From contig CAZSBB010000026.1 of NCBI GenBank assembly GCA_964605235.1, positions 1-64,000 of the forward strand: a stretch of DNA of 64,000 bases, written 5' to 3'. Under the pieces are notes generated by a model, which was given only the letters and a program-made list of their open reading frames with translations, had not been told where the DNA came from and made no database searches. Source of the stretch: CAZSBB01 sp964605235. GTDB taxonomy: Bacteria > Planctomycetota > Phycisphaerae > Phycisphaerales > Phycisphaeraceae. This document shows, one piece after another, positions 50,262 through 58,966 of this stretch; position 1 is the first letter of the stretch; every line of letters starts with the position of its first letter. A program made the position numbers and the translations under genes.

Positions 50262-51602
50262 TCAGGACAACGGCAGCGGTGCGGTCGGCAAACTCGGCGC
50301 ACCACCTGGAACGCTCCCCGGAGCCGGGGCAGGACCGGGAGTCGGCAGCGGCTGGGGGGCGACGGGCATCGGCGCTGCAGCACCGGGCTTGAGCACGAAG
50401 TAAAACATCCGGCCCTCGTTGTACTGACCGCCCGCCATGTCCTCGGCTTCATCACCTACGCCGATGTACAGATCGGCGCGGCCGGGGGCGCGAATCGCCC
50501 CGCCGGTGTCCTGATCCATCACGAAGTGCACGAACTTACGCTGATTGCCGCCGCCCTGGTTGAGCGCGGTGTCGATCACCATGATGCCCCCGCGCGGGAA
50601 GATCGCCTTGTCCGTCGCCAGCGTGCGCAGCGGCGTCACCTTGAGCCCCAGCGACCCGGCGGGCCAATTGTCCGGAGAATAGGGCTTGAAAAAGGTGTAG
50701 CGGTCGTTGCGGAACGTGTACCGTTCCAGGTCGTCCGGATTCGAGCGGAAGTAGTTGCGCACCCCCGCCAGGCTCAGGCGATTGCGGTCGAGCTTGCCCT
50801 CGGCGACCAGCAGCTTGGCGATCGAGGTGTATTCATAGCCGTTGGTGCCGGCGTAGCCGATGTGCAGGTACTTGCCATCGGGCATCCGCAGCAGCGCCGA
50901 GCCTTGAATCTGCGCGAGGTAGGCATCGAAGCGATCCGCCAGCCAGACCAGTTCGTTGCCGGCGAAAATGTTCTGGGACTCGATCTGCGCCCGCGTCGGG
51001 GGCGGCAGCACCTGGCCGTTGATCTGCAGGCCCTGGGTCTGCCCGGTGACGGGATCGCTGACGAGATTGCTCGGCCGCTTGAGCAGCGGATAGCGGAAAC
51101 GCTCGGTCGCCACCGGCGAAGCTTCGAGGATCGGCGTGTAGTAGCCGGTGAACAGCACCACGCCCTGCCGGTTCCAACCGACGCTCATGTACAGGTCGAA
51201 ATCGCGCAGCAGCCGTTGCTGGAAGTCCTCGCCGCTGGTCGCCTGGTTCAGATGCTGACTGAACAGCGCCAGGCTGTCGCGCATCTGCTGATGCGTGATC
51301 CCGGCGACGGGGAAGTAGCGCGGCGACGACGGCAGGCTGTACCAGCGCAGGCTGCGGTCGATCGCCTGCTGGAGCGCCGCGTCGCGCATCAGGTACGCCT
51401 GTTTGACATCCGGCCAGCGCGAAGGGTCCACCTTCACCAACGCCGACTCGCCCGGCGCCAGCTCGCGTGCGTAATCCGGCCCCGCGACCGGCGCGGTCAC
51501 GCTGGGCAGGTCGCGGCGGCAACCCGCCAGCGCGGTGAGCATGCAGACAACAACCCCAAGCCGCGCCGTGGCGCTGCCCGATTCGATCATCCTTGACCGC
51601 AT
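50262..51602 (-). CDS. mltA: Membrane-bound lytic murein transglycosylase A
   Basis: 446-residue lipoprotein. The lipobox LTALAGC is near residue 28, so it is anchored to a membrane and faces the cell wall. The MltA domain (VVLFTGYYTPILEASPVATERFRYPLL pattern) and the C-terminal 3D domain (FVHFVMDQDTGGAIRAPGRADLYIGVGDEAEDMAG pattern) are complete, including the three aspartates of 3D. The last about 45 residues are a Pro/Ala-rich tail. It cuts peptidoglycan to 1,6-anhydro-MurNAc products. AGGAG stands 9 bases before the ATG. Together with murB and pgeF it indicates a normal peptidoglycan cell wall. Confidence 0.95.
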   Translation of the reverse strand: MRSRMIESGSATARLGVVVCMLTALAGCRRDLPSVTAPVAGPDYARELAPGESALVKVDPSRWPDVKQAYLMRDAALQQAIDRSLRWYSLPSSPRYFPVAGITHQQMRDSLALFSQHLNQATSGEDFQQRLLRDFDLYMSVGWNRQGVVLFTGYYTPILEASPVATERFRYPLLKRPSNLVSDPVTGQTQGLQINGQVLPPPTRAQIESQNIFAGNELVWLADRFDAYLAQIQGSALLRMPDGKYLHIGYAGTNGYEYTSIAKLLVAEGKLDRNRLSLAGVRNYFRSNPDDLERYTFRNDRYTFFKPYSPDNWPAGSLGLKVTPLRTLATDKAIFPRGGIMVIDTALNQGGGNQRKFVHFVMDQDTGGAIRAPGRADLYIGVGDEAEDMAGGQYNEGRMFYFVLKPGAAAPMPVAPQPLPTPGPAPAPGSVPGGAPSLPTAPLPLS

Positions 51603-51700
51603 CGAAAATTACTCCTGATGGGAAGCGGGCATTTTACCTGATTGGCGCATAATGCAAAAACCACGCGGCGCGAAGCCGGGCGTGCGCGATGGGCGCCGGC

Positions 51701-52345
51701 TTAATGGAACCGCAGCTTTGGCTCCATGTAGCTCAGATGGCTGACATCTCCCGCCAGCGCTACCCGCCAGCGGCCGGCGTCGTCTTCGACCAGTTGCACC
51801 AGGCTGCAGCAATGGCCGGTGAATTGCGGGTAGTCGGTCACCAGCCCCCACGCCAGCGCCGAGACGGACGCCCCATGCCCCACCAACAGCAGGTTGCCGG
51901 GATAGCGTGCCGCCAGCGCCCGGGCGGTCGCCTGCCCGCGCGGCACGGTCTGCTCCCAGACCTCCGGCCAGCGCGGCCGCACCACCGCACGGTAGCGCAC
52001 ATCAATGCGCGCGTAGCACTGCGCCAGCTTTGCCGGGGAATGCACGCGCGGGTCGCCGGTGGGAAACCACTTGCCGTCGAGTTGTTCGCTGCAGCCTTCT
52101 TCGAGGTAAATCGGCAATCCCGTCGCCTGCGCCACCGCGTCTGCGGTCTGCACCGCGCGGAGGAACGGCGAACTGAAAATGGCGGACAGGTTTTCGTGAC
52201 GCAGCCGCTGCGCCAGGTCCCGAGCCTGACGGAAGCCGCCGGCCGAGAGATGCGGATCATACGGATAGTCCGCGCGGTCATACCAACGGCGATCCTGGAA
52301 GTCGATGCGTTCCCCATGTCGGGCGATGAAAATGCTGCGGCTCAT
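51701..52345 (-). CDS. Histidine phosphatase superfamily (phosphoglycerate mutase-like) protein
   Basis: 214-residue protein. The phosphate-accepting histidine is His10 in IARHGERID; a second arginine follows in SSPFLRAVQTAD and the second histidine in LLVGHGASV. The sequence around RHGERID resembles the UBASH3/Sts-type phosphatase branch more than glycolytic mutases. Start ATG at 52345; an in-frame ATG three codons upstream is also possible. Substrate unknown. Lies between the TMTC-like gene and mltA. Confidence 0.9.
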   Translation of the reverse strand: MSRSIFIARHGERIDFQDRRWYDRADYPYDPHLSAGGFRQARDLAQRLRHENLSAIFSSPFLRAVQTADAVAQATGLPIYLEEGCSEQLDGKWFPTGDPRVHSPAKLAQCYARIDVRYRAVVRPRWPEVWEQTVPRGQATARALAARYPGNLLLVGHGASVSALAWGLVTDYPQFTGHCCSLVQLVEDDAGRWRVALAGDVSHLSYMEPKLRFH

Positions 52346-52370
52346 GGCGGGCATCGTACCGGCTGGCTGG

Positions 52371-54419
52371 TTATGGCGCAGTCAGCCGGTTCAACCATTG
52401 ACGGGTCCGCGCGGCGCCGGCGCCGTCGCCCGCCGCTTCGTATGCCGCCAGGGCAGTCTGGGCCGCTTGCGCAGCACCCGCCAGGTCCTGGCTCGCCCGC
52501 AATGCGTTGGCGAGGTTGAGCCAGGCAGCGCCTTGGCGCGGGTCCAGTTCGGCGACTTGCCGAAAGTATCGGGCCGCTTCGCCCGGCCGACCCAGCCGCG
52601 CCAGCACCACGCCCAGGTTGTTCAGCGTGCTGCGCTGTCCCGGCGCCAGCTCCACCGCGCGGGAAAACTCCTGCCGCGCCAGTTCCAGTTGACCCGCCCG
52701 CAGCGCCAGATTGCCGCGGTTAAGCGCCACCGTGGGATCACGCGGCGCGTGCCGGGCGGCCTGGGTCAGCGTCCACCACGCCTGCGCGGGACGGTCCAAC
52801 TGTTCGAGCGCCTGCGCCAGATTGATCCAGCCCGACGCCTGTGCCGGCGCCAGCGCGGTCGCATGCAATGCCTGGGGCGCGGCTTCGGCGGCGCGCCCCT
52901 GCGCCAGCAGCGCTGCCGCCAGGTTGGTGAAAATCCGGTAGTTCAGCGGCCGCACCTGACCGGCGGAAGTCCAGATCGCCTGGGCGCTGCGGTAGTCGCC
53001 ATTGCGCCAGGCTGCGCGTCCCGCACCCAGCACAATCAGCATCAGGAGCAACGCTTCCCCCCACCGCCGCCGGCGGGACCAATCACCTTGCACCCATGAC
53101 GCCAGCGCGCCAGCGAACAGTGTCAGCACCGCCGCCAGCGGGATGTACATGCGATGCTCCACCATGAGGTCGGCGATCGGCAGAATGCTCGACGTCGGCG
53201 CCAGCACCAGCAGAAACAGCAGCAACGGCAAGCCCGCACGCCAGCCCCGCCGCAGGCACACCCCCAACGCCAGCAGCAGACTCGCCATCACCGCCAACCC
53301 CGGCAGCAAGGACACCAGTGCCGGGTAATACGGCGAATCACTCCCATCCACCAGCAACGCAATGGGCAAACCCACACACAACAACCAGGCGCTCGCCAGC
53401 GCCAACCCCCATCGGCCAGTTGCCGACACCTGCTTGACGGACGCCAACCCCGCCACCATTCCCATCGCCACCGCCGGCAGCGCTGCCGCCATTCCCACCG
53501 CCAACCATAGCCCCGGCCACGCCAGCGACACCGGCGGCCAACCCCAATCCAGACACTGCTCAACCGGCCAAATCGCCAGCCACAGATAGCGTGGGATCAC
53601 CTGACCCTGCGTCAGCAGATACGCCAGCGGCGACAAGACTTCGAGGCCAAAACCCGCGCCGGCTCCCCCCTCCGTGCTCATCACTCCCCCGCTGACGTTG
53701 GTGAACAGCAGGCAGGTCACCACCACCAACAGCAGCGGCCCATGCAGCCAGACTCGGCAGCGCCACGGCTCCCACCAGCGCCGCCAACCTTCCGCCCCGG
53801 CGAGCCAGAGGGCATCGAGCAGGTAGACCGCAACCGGTGCGACCACGATCACCTGTTTGCACAGCATGCCCGCCGCCGTCGCGCTCATCGCCACCAGGGT
53901 CCAGCGCCAGCCGCGCCGCCAACCGCCGGCGTCGGCACAGGCATGGACGGTCGCCAGCAGGGTCAGCAGCAGGCATAATCCCATCAGCACTTCGTAGCGC
54001 TGCACCACATAGCTGACGGCCTGCGTGTTGAGCGGATGGACCGCCCACAGCAACGCGATCAGCCACGCCCAGCGTTCGCCCGCCTGCTGCAGGGCCGGCC
54101 CGGCGCGCTGCTGGTGAAACAATGCGGTCAGCAGACGCCAGAGGGTCAGCGCCACCAGCACATGCATCAGCACGTTGACCGACCGAAAGCCCGCGGCGGT
54201 GCGACTGACGCGGGCGTTAAGCAGAAACGTCGCATCACCCAAGCCGCGTGGGCTGTCCAACAGCAACTCACGCCAGCCGGCGCGGTCCGTGGGCAGTGGC
54301 CGCTGCGCCAAGCCCTGCTCAACGATGTTGTCGTCGAAAATGAAGGGCCCGGTCCAGGCGGGCAGGTAAGCCGCCGTGGTCACCAACGCCAACAACATCG
54401 CCGCCAGCACTCGCCGCAT
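52371..54419 (-). CDS. TMTC-like membrane protein with C-terminal TPR repeats
   Basis: 682-residue protein. About ten membrane helices occupy residues 1-460. The first outside loop carries FIFDDNIVEQG, the Asp-Asp feature of GT-C glycosyltransferases such as the TMTC O-mannosyltransferases. A soluble tail (about 480-675) contains four to five TPR units (for example AARYFRQVAELDPRQGAAWLNLANAL). It probably glycosylates exported proteins using a lipid-linked sugar, like the enzyme at 11467-14118. ATG at 54419 chosen over an upstream GTG that overlaps ridA. Activity is inferred from architecture. Confidence 0.8.
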   Translation of the reverse strand: MRRVLAAMLLALVTTAAYLPAWTGPFIFDDNIVEQGLAQRPLPTDRAGWRELLLDSPRGLGDATFLLNARVSRTAAGFRSVNVLMHVLVALTLWRLLTALFHQQRAGPALQQAGERWAWLIALLWAVHPLNTQAVSYVVQRYEVLMGLCLLLTLLATVHACADAGGWRRGWRWTLVAMSATAAGMLCKQVIVVAPVAVYLLDALWLAGAEGWRRWWEPWRCRVWLHGPLLLVVVTCLLFTNVSGGVMSTEGGAGAGFGLEVLSPLAYLLTQGQVIPRYLWLAIWPVEQCLDWGWPPVSLAWPGLWLAVGMAAALPAVAMGMVAGLASVKQVSATGRWGLALASAWLLCVGLPIALLVDGSDSPYYPALVSLLPGLAVMASLLLALGVCLRRGWRAGLPLLLFLLVLAPTSSILPIADLMVEHRMYIPLAAVLTLFAGALASWVQGDWSRRRRWGEALLLMLIVLGAGRAAWRNGDYRSAQAIWTSAGQVRPLNYRIFTNLAAALLAQGRAAEAAPQALHATALAPAQASGWINLAQALEQLDRPAQAWWTLTQAARHAPRDPTVALNRGNLALRAGQLELARQEFSRAVELAPGQRSTLNNLGVVLARLGRPGEAARYFRQVAELDPRQGAAWLNLANALRASQDLAGAAQAAQTALAAYEAAGDGAGAARTRQWLNRLTAP

Positions 54420-54481
54420 GATCCCACCAGTGTAGCCCGGCCCGCCCGGCGCGTTTACCTGGTCCTGCGGCGGCTGGCTGC

Positions 54482-54952
54482 TCACCGCACCCCGAAGACA
54501 AACTCAATCTCCACCGGCACGTTCAGCGGCAACCCGATGCTGCCCACCGCGGCGCGGGCGTGGCGGCCGGCGTCACCCAGGAGTTTTTCGAGCAGTTCGC
54601 TGGCGCCGTTGAGCACCTGCGATTGGCCGGCGAAACCCGGCGCGCTGGCGACGAAGCCGGCGATGCGCACCACACGCACCAGCTTCGACCAGTCCCCGCC
54701 CAGTTCCGCGTGCACGATCGCCAGCGCGTTGAGCACGCACTGCTGCGCCGCCTGCTGGGCTTGCTCGATGCTCACCGCGCCCGGCACTGTGCCGGTGCAC
54801 AGCGGCTTACCATCGCGCAGGGGAATCTGCCCGCTGACGAACAGCAGATCGTTCCAGCGCACCGCCGGGACATAAGCCGCCACCGGCTTGGGAGCGGCCG
54901 GGAGGGTGAGGTTCAGGGCTTGCAAACGGGCGGGGAGATCGGCAGGCGCCAT
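54482..54952 (-). CDS. RidA/YjgF/UK114 family protein
   Basis: 156-residue trimeric RidA-family protein, related to the imine deaminases that protect PLP enzymes; this longer form belongs to the YjgH-like branch often without known substrate. Key segments are LLFVSGQIPLRDG, VLNALAIVHAELGGDWSKLVRVVRIAGFV and the C-terminal PVEIEFVFGVR. The arginine that binds the carboxylate in canonical RidA is expected near RVVRI. The ATG overlaps the preceding stop as TGATG, so it is translationally coupled to a membrane protein gene. Confidence 0.9.
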   Translation of the reverse strand: MAPADLPARLQALNLTLPAAPKPVAAYVPAVRWNDLLFVSGQIPLRDGKPLCTGTVPGAVSIEQAQQAAQQCVLNALAIVHAELGGDWSKLVRVVRIAGFVASAPGFAGQSQVLNGASELLEKLLGDAGRHARAAVGSIGLPLNVPVEIEFVFGVR

Positions 54953-55515
54953 CAGGTGGTTTCCGGGGTGGGCATGGGGGAAAGTGGTGGTTCTGCTGCG
55001 AGTTCGGCTGCTGCGGACTGGCTGTCTTGTGTCGTCGCAGCCGCGCTGCCGTAACGCTCGATGGCGGCCAGTTCCGCAGCATGTTGCGCGGCACGCACCA
55101 TCCGATCCAGCCGTTGCTCCAGGAGCCTGGCTTTGCCGGCGCGCAGCCACCCGCTGATGCGTACGATTTTTTCACCTCGGGCCATCGTCAGTTCAAGTTT
55201 GCGGTAAAAGGCGACCCACAACAGCACTATCCCCAAAAGGACAATCGGGATGAACAGGACCAGACGCATGCCTTCGTCATCCACCTGCCGCCACAGAACA
55301 ACCGCCAGCACGGCATATGCGACCAGCAGCAACGCCACGAAGCCCCCGATTAACCAGGGGAACCGATGGCGGGCCGTGAACCAGCGCAGGCGGTCGTAGT
55401 AAATGCGGCGCACCAGGTCTCTGCCGGCCTGATGGTCCAACAGCACGGCATGATCTTCCAGCAGCACCAGGCTGCGGTTGAGCAGTACGCCACGTTCGCG
55501 TAAATCCACCGCCAC
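54952..55515 (-). CDS. Membrane protein of unknown function
   Basis: 187-residue protein with two membrane helices (about 53-75 and 84-104) between a soluble N-terminal part (VDLRERGVLLNRSLVLLEDHAVLLDHQAGRDLVRRIYYDR pattern) and an alanine-rich acidic C-terminus. Family not recognised. The start is probably GTG at 55515. It lies 13 bases after the zinc-ribbon membrane gene and overlaps ridA by TGATG. So it is within an operon of RDD, zinc-ribbon and unknown membrane genes, suggesting a common envelope role. Confidence 0.7.
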   Translation of the reverse strand: MAVDLRERGVLLNRSLVLLEDHAVLLDHQAGRDLVRRIYYDRLRWFTARHRFPWLIGGFVALLLVAYAVLAVVLWRQVDDEGMRLVLFIPIVLLGIVLLWVAFYRKLELTMARGEKIVRISGWLRAGKARLLEQRLDRMVRAAQHAAELAAIERYGSAAATTQDSQSAAAELAAEPPLSPMPTPETT

Positions 55516-55528
55516 CTGAGACTCCGGT

Positions 55529-56137
55529 TCAACTGAAAACGTTGAGGAAGAACATGGCGAATGCCACCACCGGCGGGAACATCAGCAGAATCGCCAGCAC
55601 GTACAGCAGATGCAGCGCGCCGCGCGAGACCAGGCGGGCATACACCGGATCTTCCCGGCGCAGTCGATACGCCTGCCGGGTCTTGTGCAATGCGTACATC
55701 ATCATCACCACCGCCAAAATACCCGCAAAAGCCCACCAGATCGGGAACACCATCAGCACCAACGTCAGGGCGGCGGCGCGGTCAGGGCGGTCGAGTTTGC
55801 GGTCAAACGCCTTGGCGAGGTCGACCTGGCCGCCACGATCGACATACGTGGCGCTGTAGGTCTGGCCGTTGACCTCCACCCGGCACAGGTCGCAGATGAA
55901 GTCGCCGGTGCCGGCACAGACATCGACGGCACGTTTACGGGGATGATTGACGCACTGGGCGTCCTCGGGCAGCGCCGCGTCGCCTTCATGCACCAGCAGA
56001 TGCAGCGGACGGAACAGATGCACCTCGCCCCGCCAGCTGCATTTGACGCACCGGGTCGAGCCGCCCGGGGCCGCCTGCTTCGTGTCGCAGCGCGGACAGA
56101 CGAACTCCTGAACCTCCGTGGCAAATTCCACCGGCAT
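55529..56137 (-). CDS. Zinc-finger membrane protein
   Basis: 202-residue protein. The N-terminus has a zinc ribbon (CPRCDTK with CVKCSW, about 14-35); residues about 62-88 form a B-box-like finger (CVNHPRKRAVDVCAGTGDFICDLC); two or three membrane helices follow (about 121-147, 172-200). B-box-like fingers in front of membrane domains are frequent in planctomycete envelope proteins of unknown role. AGGGGGT precedes the ATG. It is 13 bases downstream of an RDD gene. Confidence 0.8.
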   Translation of the reverse strand: MPVEFATEVQEFVCPRCDTKQAAPGGSTRCVKCSWRGEVHLFRPLHLLVHEGDAALPEDAQCVNHPRKRAVDVCAGTGDFICDLCRVEVNGQTYSATYVDRGGQVDLAKAFDRKLDRPDRAAALTLVLMVFPIWWAFAGILAVVMMMYALHKTRQAYRLRREDPVYARLVSRGALHLLYVLAILLMFPPVVAFAMFFLNVFS

Positions 56138-56150
56138 ACCCCCTGATCAA

Positions 56151-56867
56151 TCACTCGTCCACCCGGATCACGCGGGTGCCGCTGAGCAGGTCATGGATCG
56201 AACGCTGGTGGCTGTTGACCAGGGCGGTGATGATGCTGGCGATGATGTAGAGCGTGGCCAGATTGCCCAGTTGCATCAGGTCCGGTGTCCCCAGCGCGGC
56301 TCCGATGACTCCGATCGCGCCGGTGATCAAGCCCGGCCCTTGATACCACAAGGCACGGATCAGGGCGGTGCTGAAGGTGATGCTGGATCCATCGAGATTG
56401 ACCACCCGGATCTTGGCGGCCATCTTGCCCAGGGTCTGCCCATTGCGGGCATGCAGCAGCGCGAAGTAGGCGATCGACACGAGATTGACGCCGACGGTAA
56501 TAGCCGCCAGTCCGACCACAGCTCCGGTGGCGCCCACCGCGGCGCCGCCATCACTGGCGGACATCGCAGCAAATGCGCCCACCCCAAAGACCACGCCGGC
56601 GGCGATGTACACGGCGCCCAGCACAAAGCCATCCACAATCATCGCTCCCCAGCGGGCCCAGATGGATGGTTTCTCCATCTCGCCGCCAACCAGCATCCCG
56701 GCCGCCAGCTGATCCAGCAGCAGCGCCTTGCCCTCGGCGCCCACGCGCTTGCCATGCAGAACGACGGTCTCGTCTTCGGGCACGAGTTTGCCGGTGACAT
56801 CGCAAATCACCATGCCCGGCGGAGGATCGTTGGGAATCGTCTGGGCGTCGGGACCAGTTTCTGCCAT
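56151..56867 (-). CDS. RDD family membrane protein
   Basis: 238-residue protein. The N-terminal about 65 residues form a small soluble part (GMVICDVTGKLVPEDETVVLHG pattern). The RDD domain follows with Arg in WARWGAMIVDGFVLG, Asp in MIVDG, the LLHARNGQTLGKMAAKIRVVNLDG segment and the closing IHDLLSGTRVI. About four membrane helices. RDD proteins are of uncertain function; some act in ion transport or antiport. GGGGAAA stands before the ATG. First gene of the RDD, zinc-finger, unknown and ridA operon. Confidence 0.88.
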   Translation of the reverse strand: MAETGPDAQTIPNDPPPGMVICDVTGKLVPEDETVVLHGKRVGAEGKALLLDQLAAGMLVGGEMEKPSIWARWGAMIVDGFVLGAVYIAAGVVFGVGAFAAMSASDGGAAVGATGAVVGLAAITVGVNLVSIAYFALLHARNGQTLGKMAAKIRVVNLDGSSITFSTALIRALWYQGPGLITGAIGVIGAALGTPDLMQLGNLATLYIIASIITALVNSHQRSIHDLLSGTRVIRVDE

Positions 56868-56985
56868 GAGGTGTTTCCCCTATCTCCGGAGGTGGTGGGA
56901 AGAATACCCGCAGTCAGTTTTCCGCACCAGTGCTTATTCCGCACAAAAATGGCGCATGGCTCCCGTTACTGCGAAACCCGTGTCA

Positions 56986-57738
56986 TCACGTCAACGGCCG
57001 CTCACTCACCAGCAGCAGCGCCAACCCCAGCACCACTTGTTCATCGCTCAGTTGCTCCAGATGGGTCGGCAATTCATAGCGTTTGCGGAAGTAGCCGGCG
57101 GCCCGGGCGAACAGGGCTTCGCGGGCTTCGGGGTGCAGTCCATCGCGGCGGTGCATCAGGTCGTTGAGCAGGTCACGCTCGGCGCGGGTGGCGCGGGCGA
57201 TCACCCGGGCGCGGGCGCCGGCGTCCTCGGCAATGCTGTTGAACCGCTGGCGCTGGCGCAGCAAGGGGCGCGGAGCGGTGAGCGTTTGGTTGCGGATGAC
57301 CAGCGTGTCGGCCGCCAGGTCGCCCAGACGGCGGTGGTAGGGATCGATGAACGCCACCCCCGCGCCCACCACCGCGCCCAGGGGAATCATGCCCAGGCTG
57401 TCGATCGCGCGCAGGAAGGTGCGCAGCAAAGCATCCACCGCGCCGACCCGGCCGCCCTGAGCGCTCATGACCCGGATGCGCAGGCGGCGCTTGCCGGGCG
57501 TCTGGCCCTGGCGCCGGGTCTCAAACCACGCGAAGTAGGCGAAATCCAGGGCGAATTTGAGCAGCAGGATCGCCACGAATCCCAGCGCGCCCAGCCACAT
57601 GAACACCAGCACGCCGACGATCAACACCACCCAGATGATCAACTGGTCCAGCAGCCACGCCATGCCGCGGGTGACCAGTCCCGCCACCGGATAGTGGAAG
57701 ACGACCTGCTCGGGGGTCGTGATGCGATACAAAAGCAT
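56986..57738 (-). CDS. RDD family membrane protein, SpoIIM partner
   Basis: 250-residue protein: the RDD domain (about 20-155) contains RGMAWLLDQLIIW, QGQTPGKRRLRIRVMSAQGG and HRRLGDLAADTLVIRNQ. A soluble helical tail of about 95 residues follows, with RAERDLLNDLMHRRDGLHPEAREALFARAAGYFRKRY pattern. It is divergent from the SpoIIM-like gene at 57884. RDD-SpoIIM neighbourhoods, usually with MoxR and DUF58 genes, are widespread; the latter two are absent here. ATG at 57738 is the first sensible start after the hairpin. Confidence 0.88.
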   Translation of the reverse strand: MLLYRITTPEQVVFHYPVAGLVTRGMAWLLDQLIIWVVLIVGVLVFMWLGALGFVAILLLKFALDFAYFAWFETRRQGQTPGKRRLRIRVMSAQGGRVGAVDALLRTFLRAIDSLGMIPLGAVVGAGVAFIDPYHRRLGDLAADTLVIRNQTLTAPRPLLRQRQRFNSIAEDAGARARVIARATRAERDLLNDLMHRRDGLHPEAREALFARAAGYFRKRYELPTHLEQLSDEQVVLGLALLLVSERPLT

Positions 57739-57772
57739 GCGGGCATGATACCTGCCCCTGGGCGACGCGGGC

Positions 57773-57827
57773 AAAAAAGGGATAAGTACATTATTCTCTG
57801 GCAAAATAATGTACTTATCCCTTTTTT
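57773..57827. repeat. Perfect 23-base hairpin between divergent genes
   Basis: AAAAAAGGGATAAGTACATT with ATT (57773-57795) is perfectly complementary to 57805-57827; the loop is 9 bases. A/T-rich, unlike the surroundings. It looks like a terminator with U-runs on both sides, but no gene ends here: both neighbours start outwards from it. Possible remnant of a small mobile or REP-type element, or a promoter-region regulator. Confidence 0.9.
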
Positions 57828-57883
57828 CCTCCCCCCTTTTGACCCGCTTGTGGTCGGCGGTGGGCTGTGTGAGAATCGGCGTC

Positions 57884-58936
57884 ATGGACTGGAACGATTT
57901 CATCCGGGCGCGCGAAGGACGCTGGCGGCAACTCGATGGCTTGCTGACTCAGGTCGAAAAGGCTTCCCTGGCGAAACTGTCCGTGCGCGAAGCCGAGTTG
58001 CTTTTCGAGTTGTATCGGCTGACCAGTTCCGACCTGAACCTGGTGCAGACCCGCACCGGCCGGGCTGATCTGCTGGATTACCTGGAACAATTGGTAGGGC
58101 GCGGCTACGCCTGCCTGACGCCCATGCGCCGCGCGAACCTGCTGGGCGCGTGGTGGCGCATCATGCGCCATGACTTCCCCCGCACCATTCGACAGCAATG
58201 GCGGATATTCCTGCTCGCCACGGTGATCATGCTCGGCGGAGCCGCGCTGGGCGCGGTCGCCACCGCGCTGGAGCCGGCGATGGCGGGCATCTTCCTACCG
58301 CCCGAGCATCTCGACCAGAGCGCCGCCGAGCGCGTGGCGGCGCTGGAGGAACTCGAACGCAGCGGCGCCTCGCAGGTAAACACCACCGGCCAGCATGCCG
58401 TGTTCAGCACCTTCCTGTTCACCCACAACATCCGGGTGTCCGTGCTGTGCTTTGCGCTGGGTCTGACGCTGGGCATCGGCACGGTGGCGCTGGTGTTCTT
58501 CAATGGCGCCATGCTCGGGGCGCTGGCGTGGCGCTACTGGCAGGACGGCGTGTTCACATTCTTCATCGCCTGGGTAGGCCCGCATGGCAGCGTGGAATTG
58601 CCGTGCGTGCTGTTTGCCGCCACGGCCGGCTTGCTCATGGCGCGGTGCATGTGGCGGCGCGACGGCCAATCCATACGCACCAAACTGCTGGCGATCCGCA
58701 GCGAACTGGTCACGCTGGTGGTGGGCAGCGCCACGCTGCTGGTGCTGGCGGGGTTGGTTGAAGGCGGCTTCAGTCAGGTGAACGAACCGACGCTGCCGTA
58801 CCCGTTCAAAATTTTTGTAGCGGGCATGTTGTTCAGTCTGCTGCTGGCGTACCTGTTCGCATTGCCGGTCGGGCCGGCTCAGGAAGCTACCGGCGCGGAG
58901 TTGGAGTTGGCGCCGGAGGTGCGGGCGGCGGTGTGA
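57884..58936 (+). CDS. Stage II sporulation protein M-like (SpoIIM/DUF95) membrane protein
   Basis: 350-residue protein. A soluble N-terminal helical part (about 1-95, with SVREAELLFELYRLTSSDLNLVQTR) precedes five to six membrane helices. The conserved pattern FLFTHNIRVSVLCFALGLTLGIGT and HGSVELPCVLFAATAGLLMA is the SpoIIM signature. The glutamate in HGSVELP is conserved in the family. Planctomycetes do not sporulate, so the role is general membrane biology. Divergently paired with the RDD gene at 56986 across the 23-base hairpin. Confidence 0.9.
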   Translation: MDWNDFIRAREGRWRQLDGLLTQVEKASLAKLSVREAELLFELYRLTSSDLNLVQTRTGRADLLDYLEQLVGRGYACLTPMRRANLLGAWWRIMRHDFPRTIRQQWRIFLLATVIMLGGAALGAVATALEPAMAGIFLPPEHLDQSAAERVAALEELERSGASQVNTTGQHAVFSTFLFTHNIRVSVLCFALGLTLGIGTVALVFFNGAMLGALAWRYWQDGVFTFFIAWVGPHGSVELPCVLFAATAGLLMARCMWRRDGQSIRTKLLAIRSELVTLVVGSATLLVLAGLVEGGFSQVNEPTLPYPFKIFVAGMLFSLLLAYLFALPVGPAQEATGAELELAPEVRAAV

Positions 58937-58966
58937 GGTCCGTGGCGCTTGGACAGGGAATGCCGA

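Noticed and set aside
52371..54485. Start at the upstream GTG (54485) overlapping ridA
   Set aside because: The extra 22 residues are Gly/Pro-rich without hydrophobic or domain features, whereas the ATG at 54419 leads directly into the first membrane helix.
57884..58936. Evidence for sporulation from a SpoIIM-like protein
   Set aside because: SpoIIM/DUF95 proteins are widespread in non-sporulating bacteria, mostly next to RDD proteins, as here.
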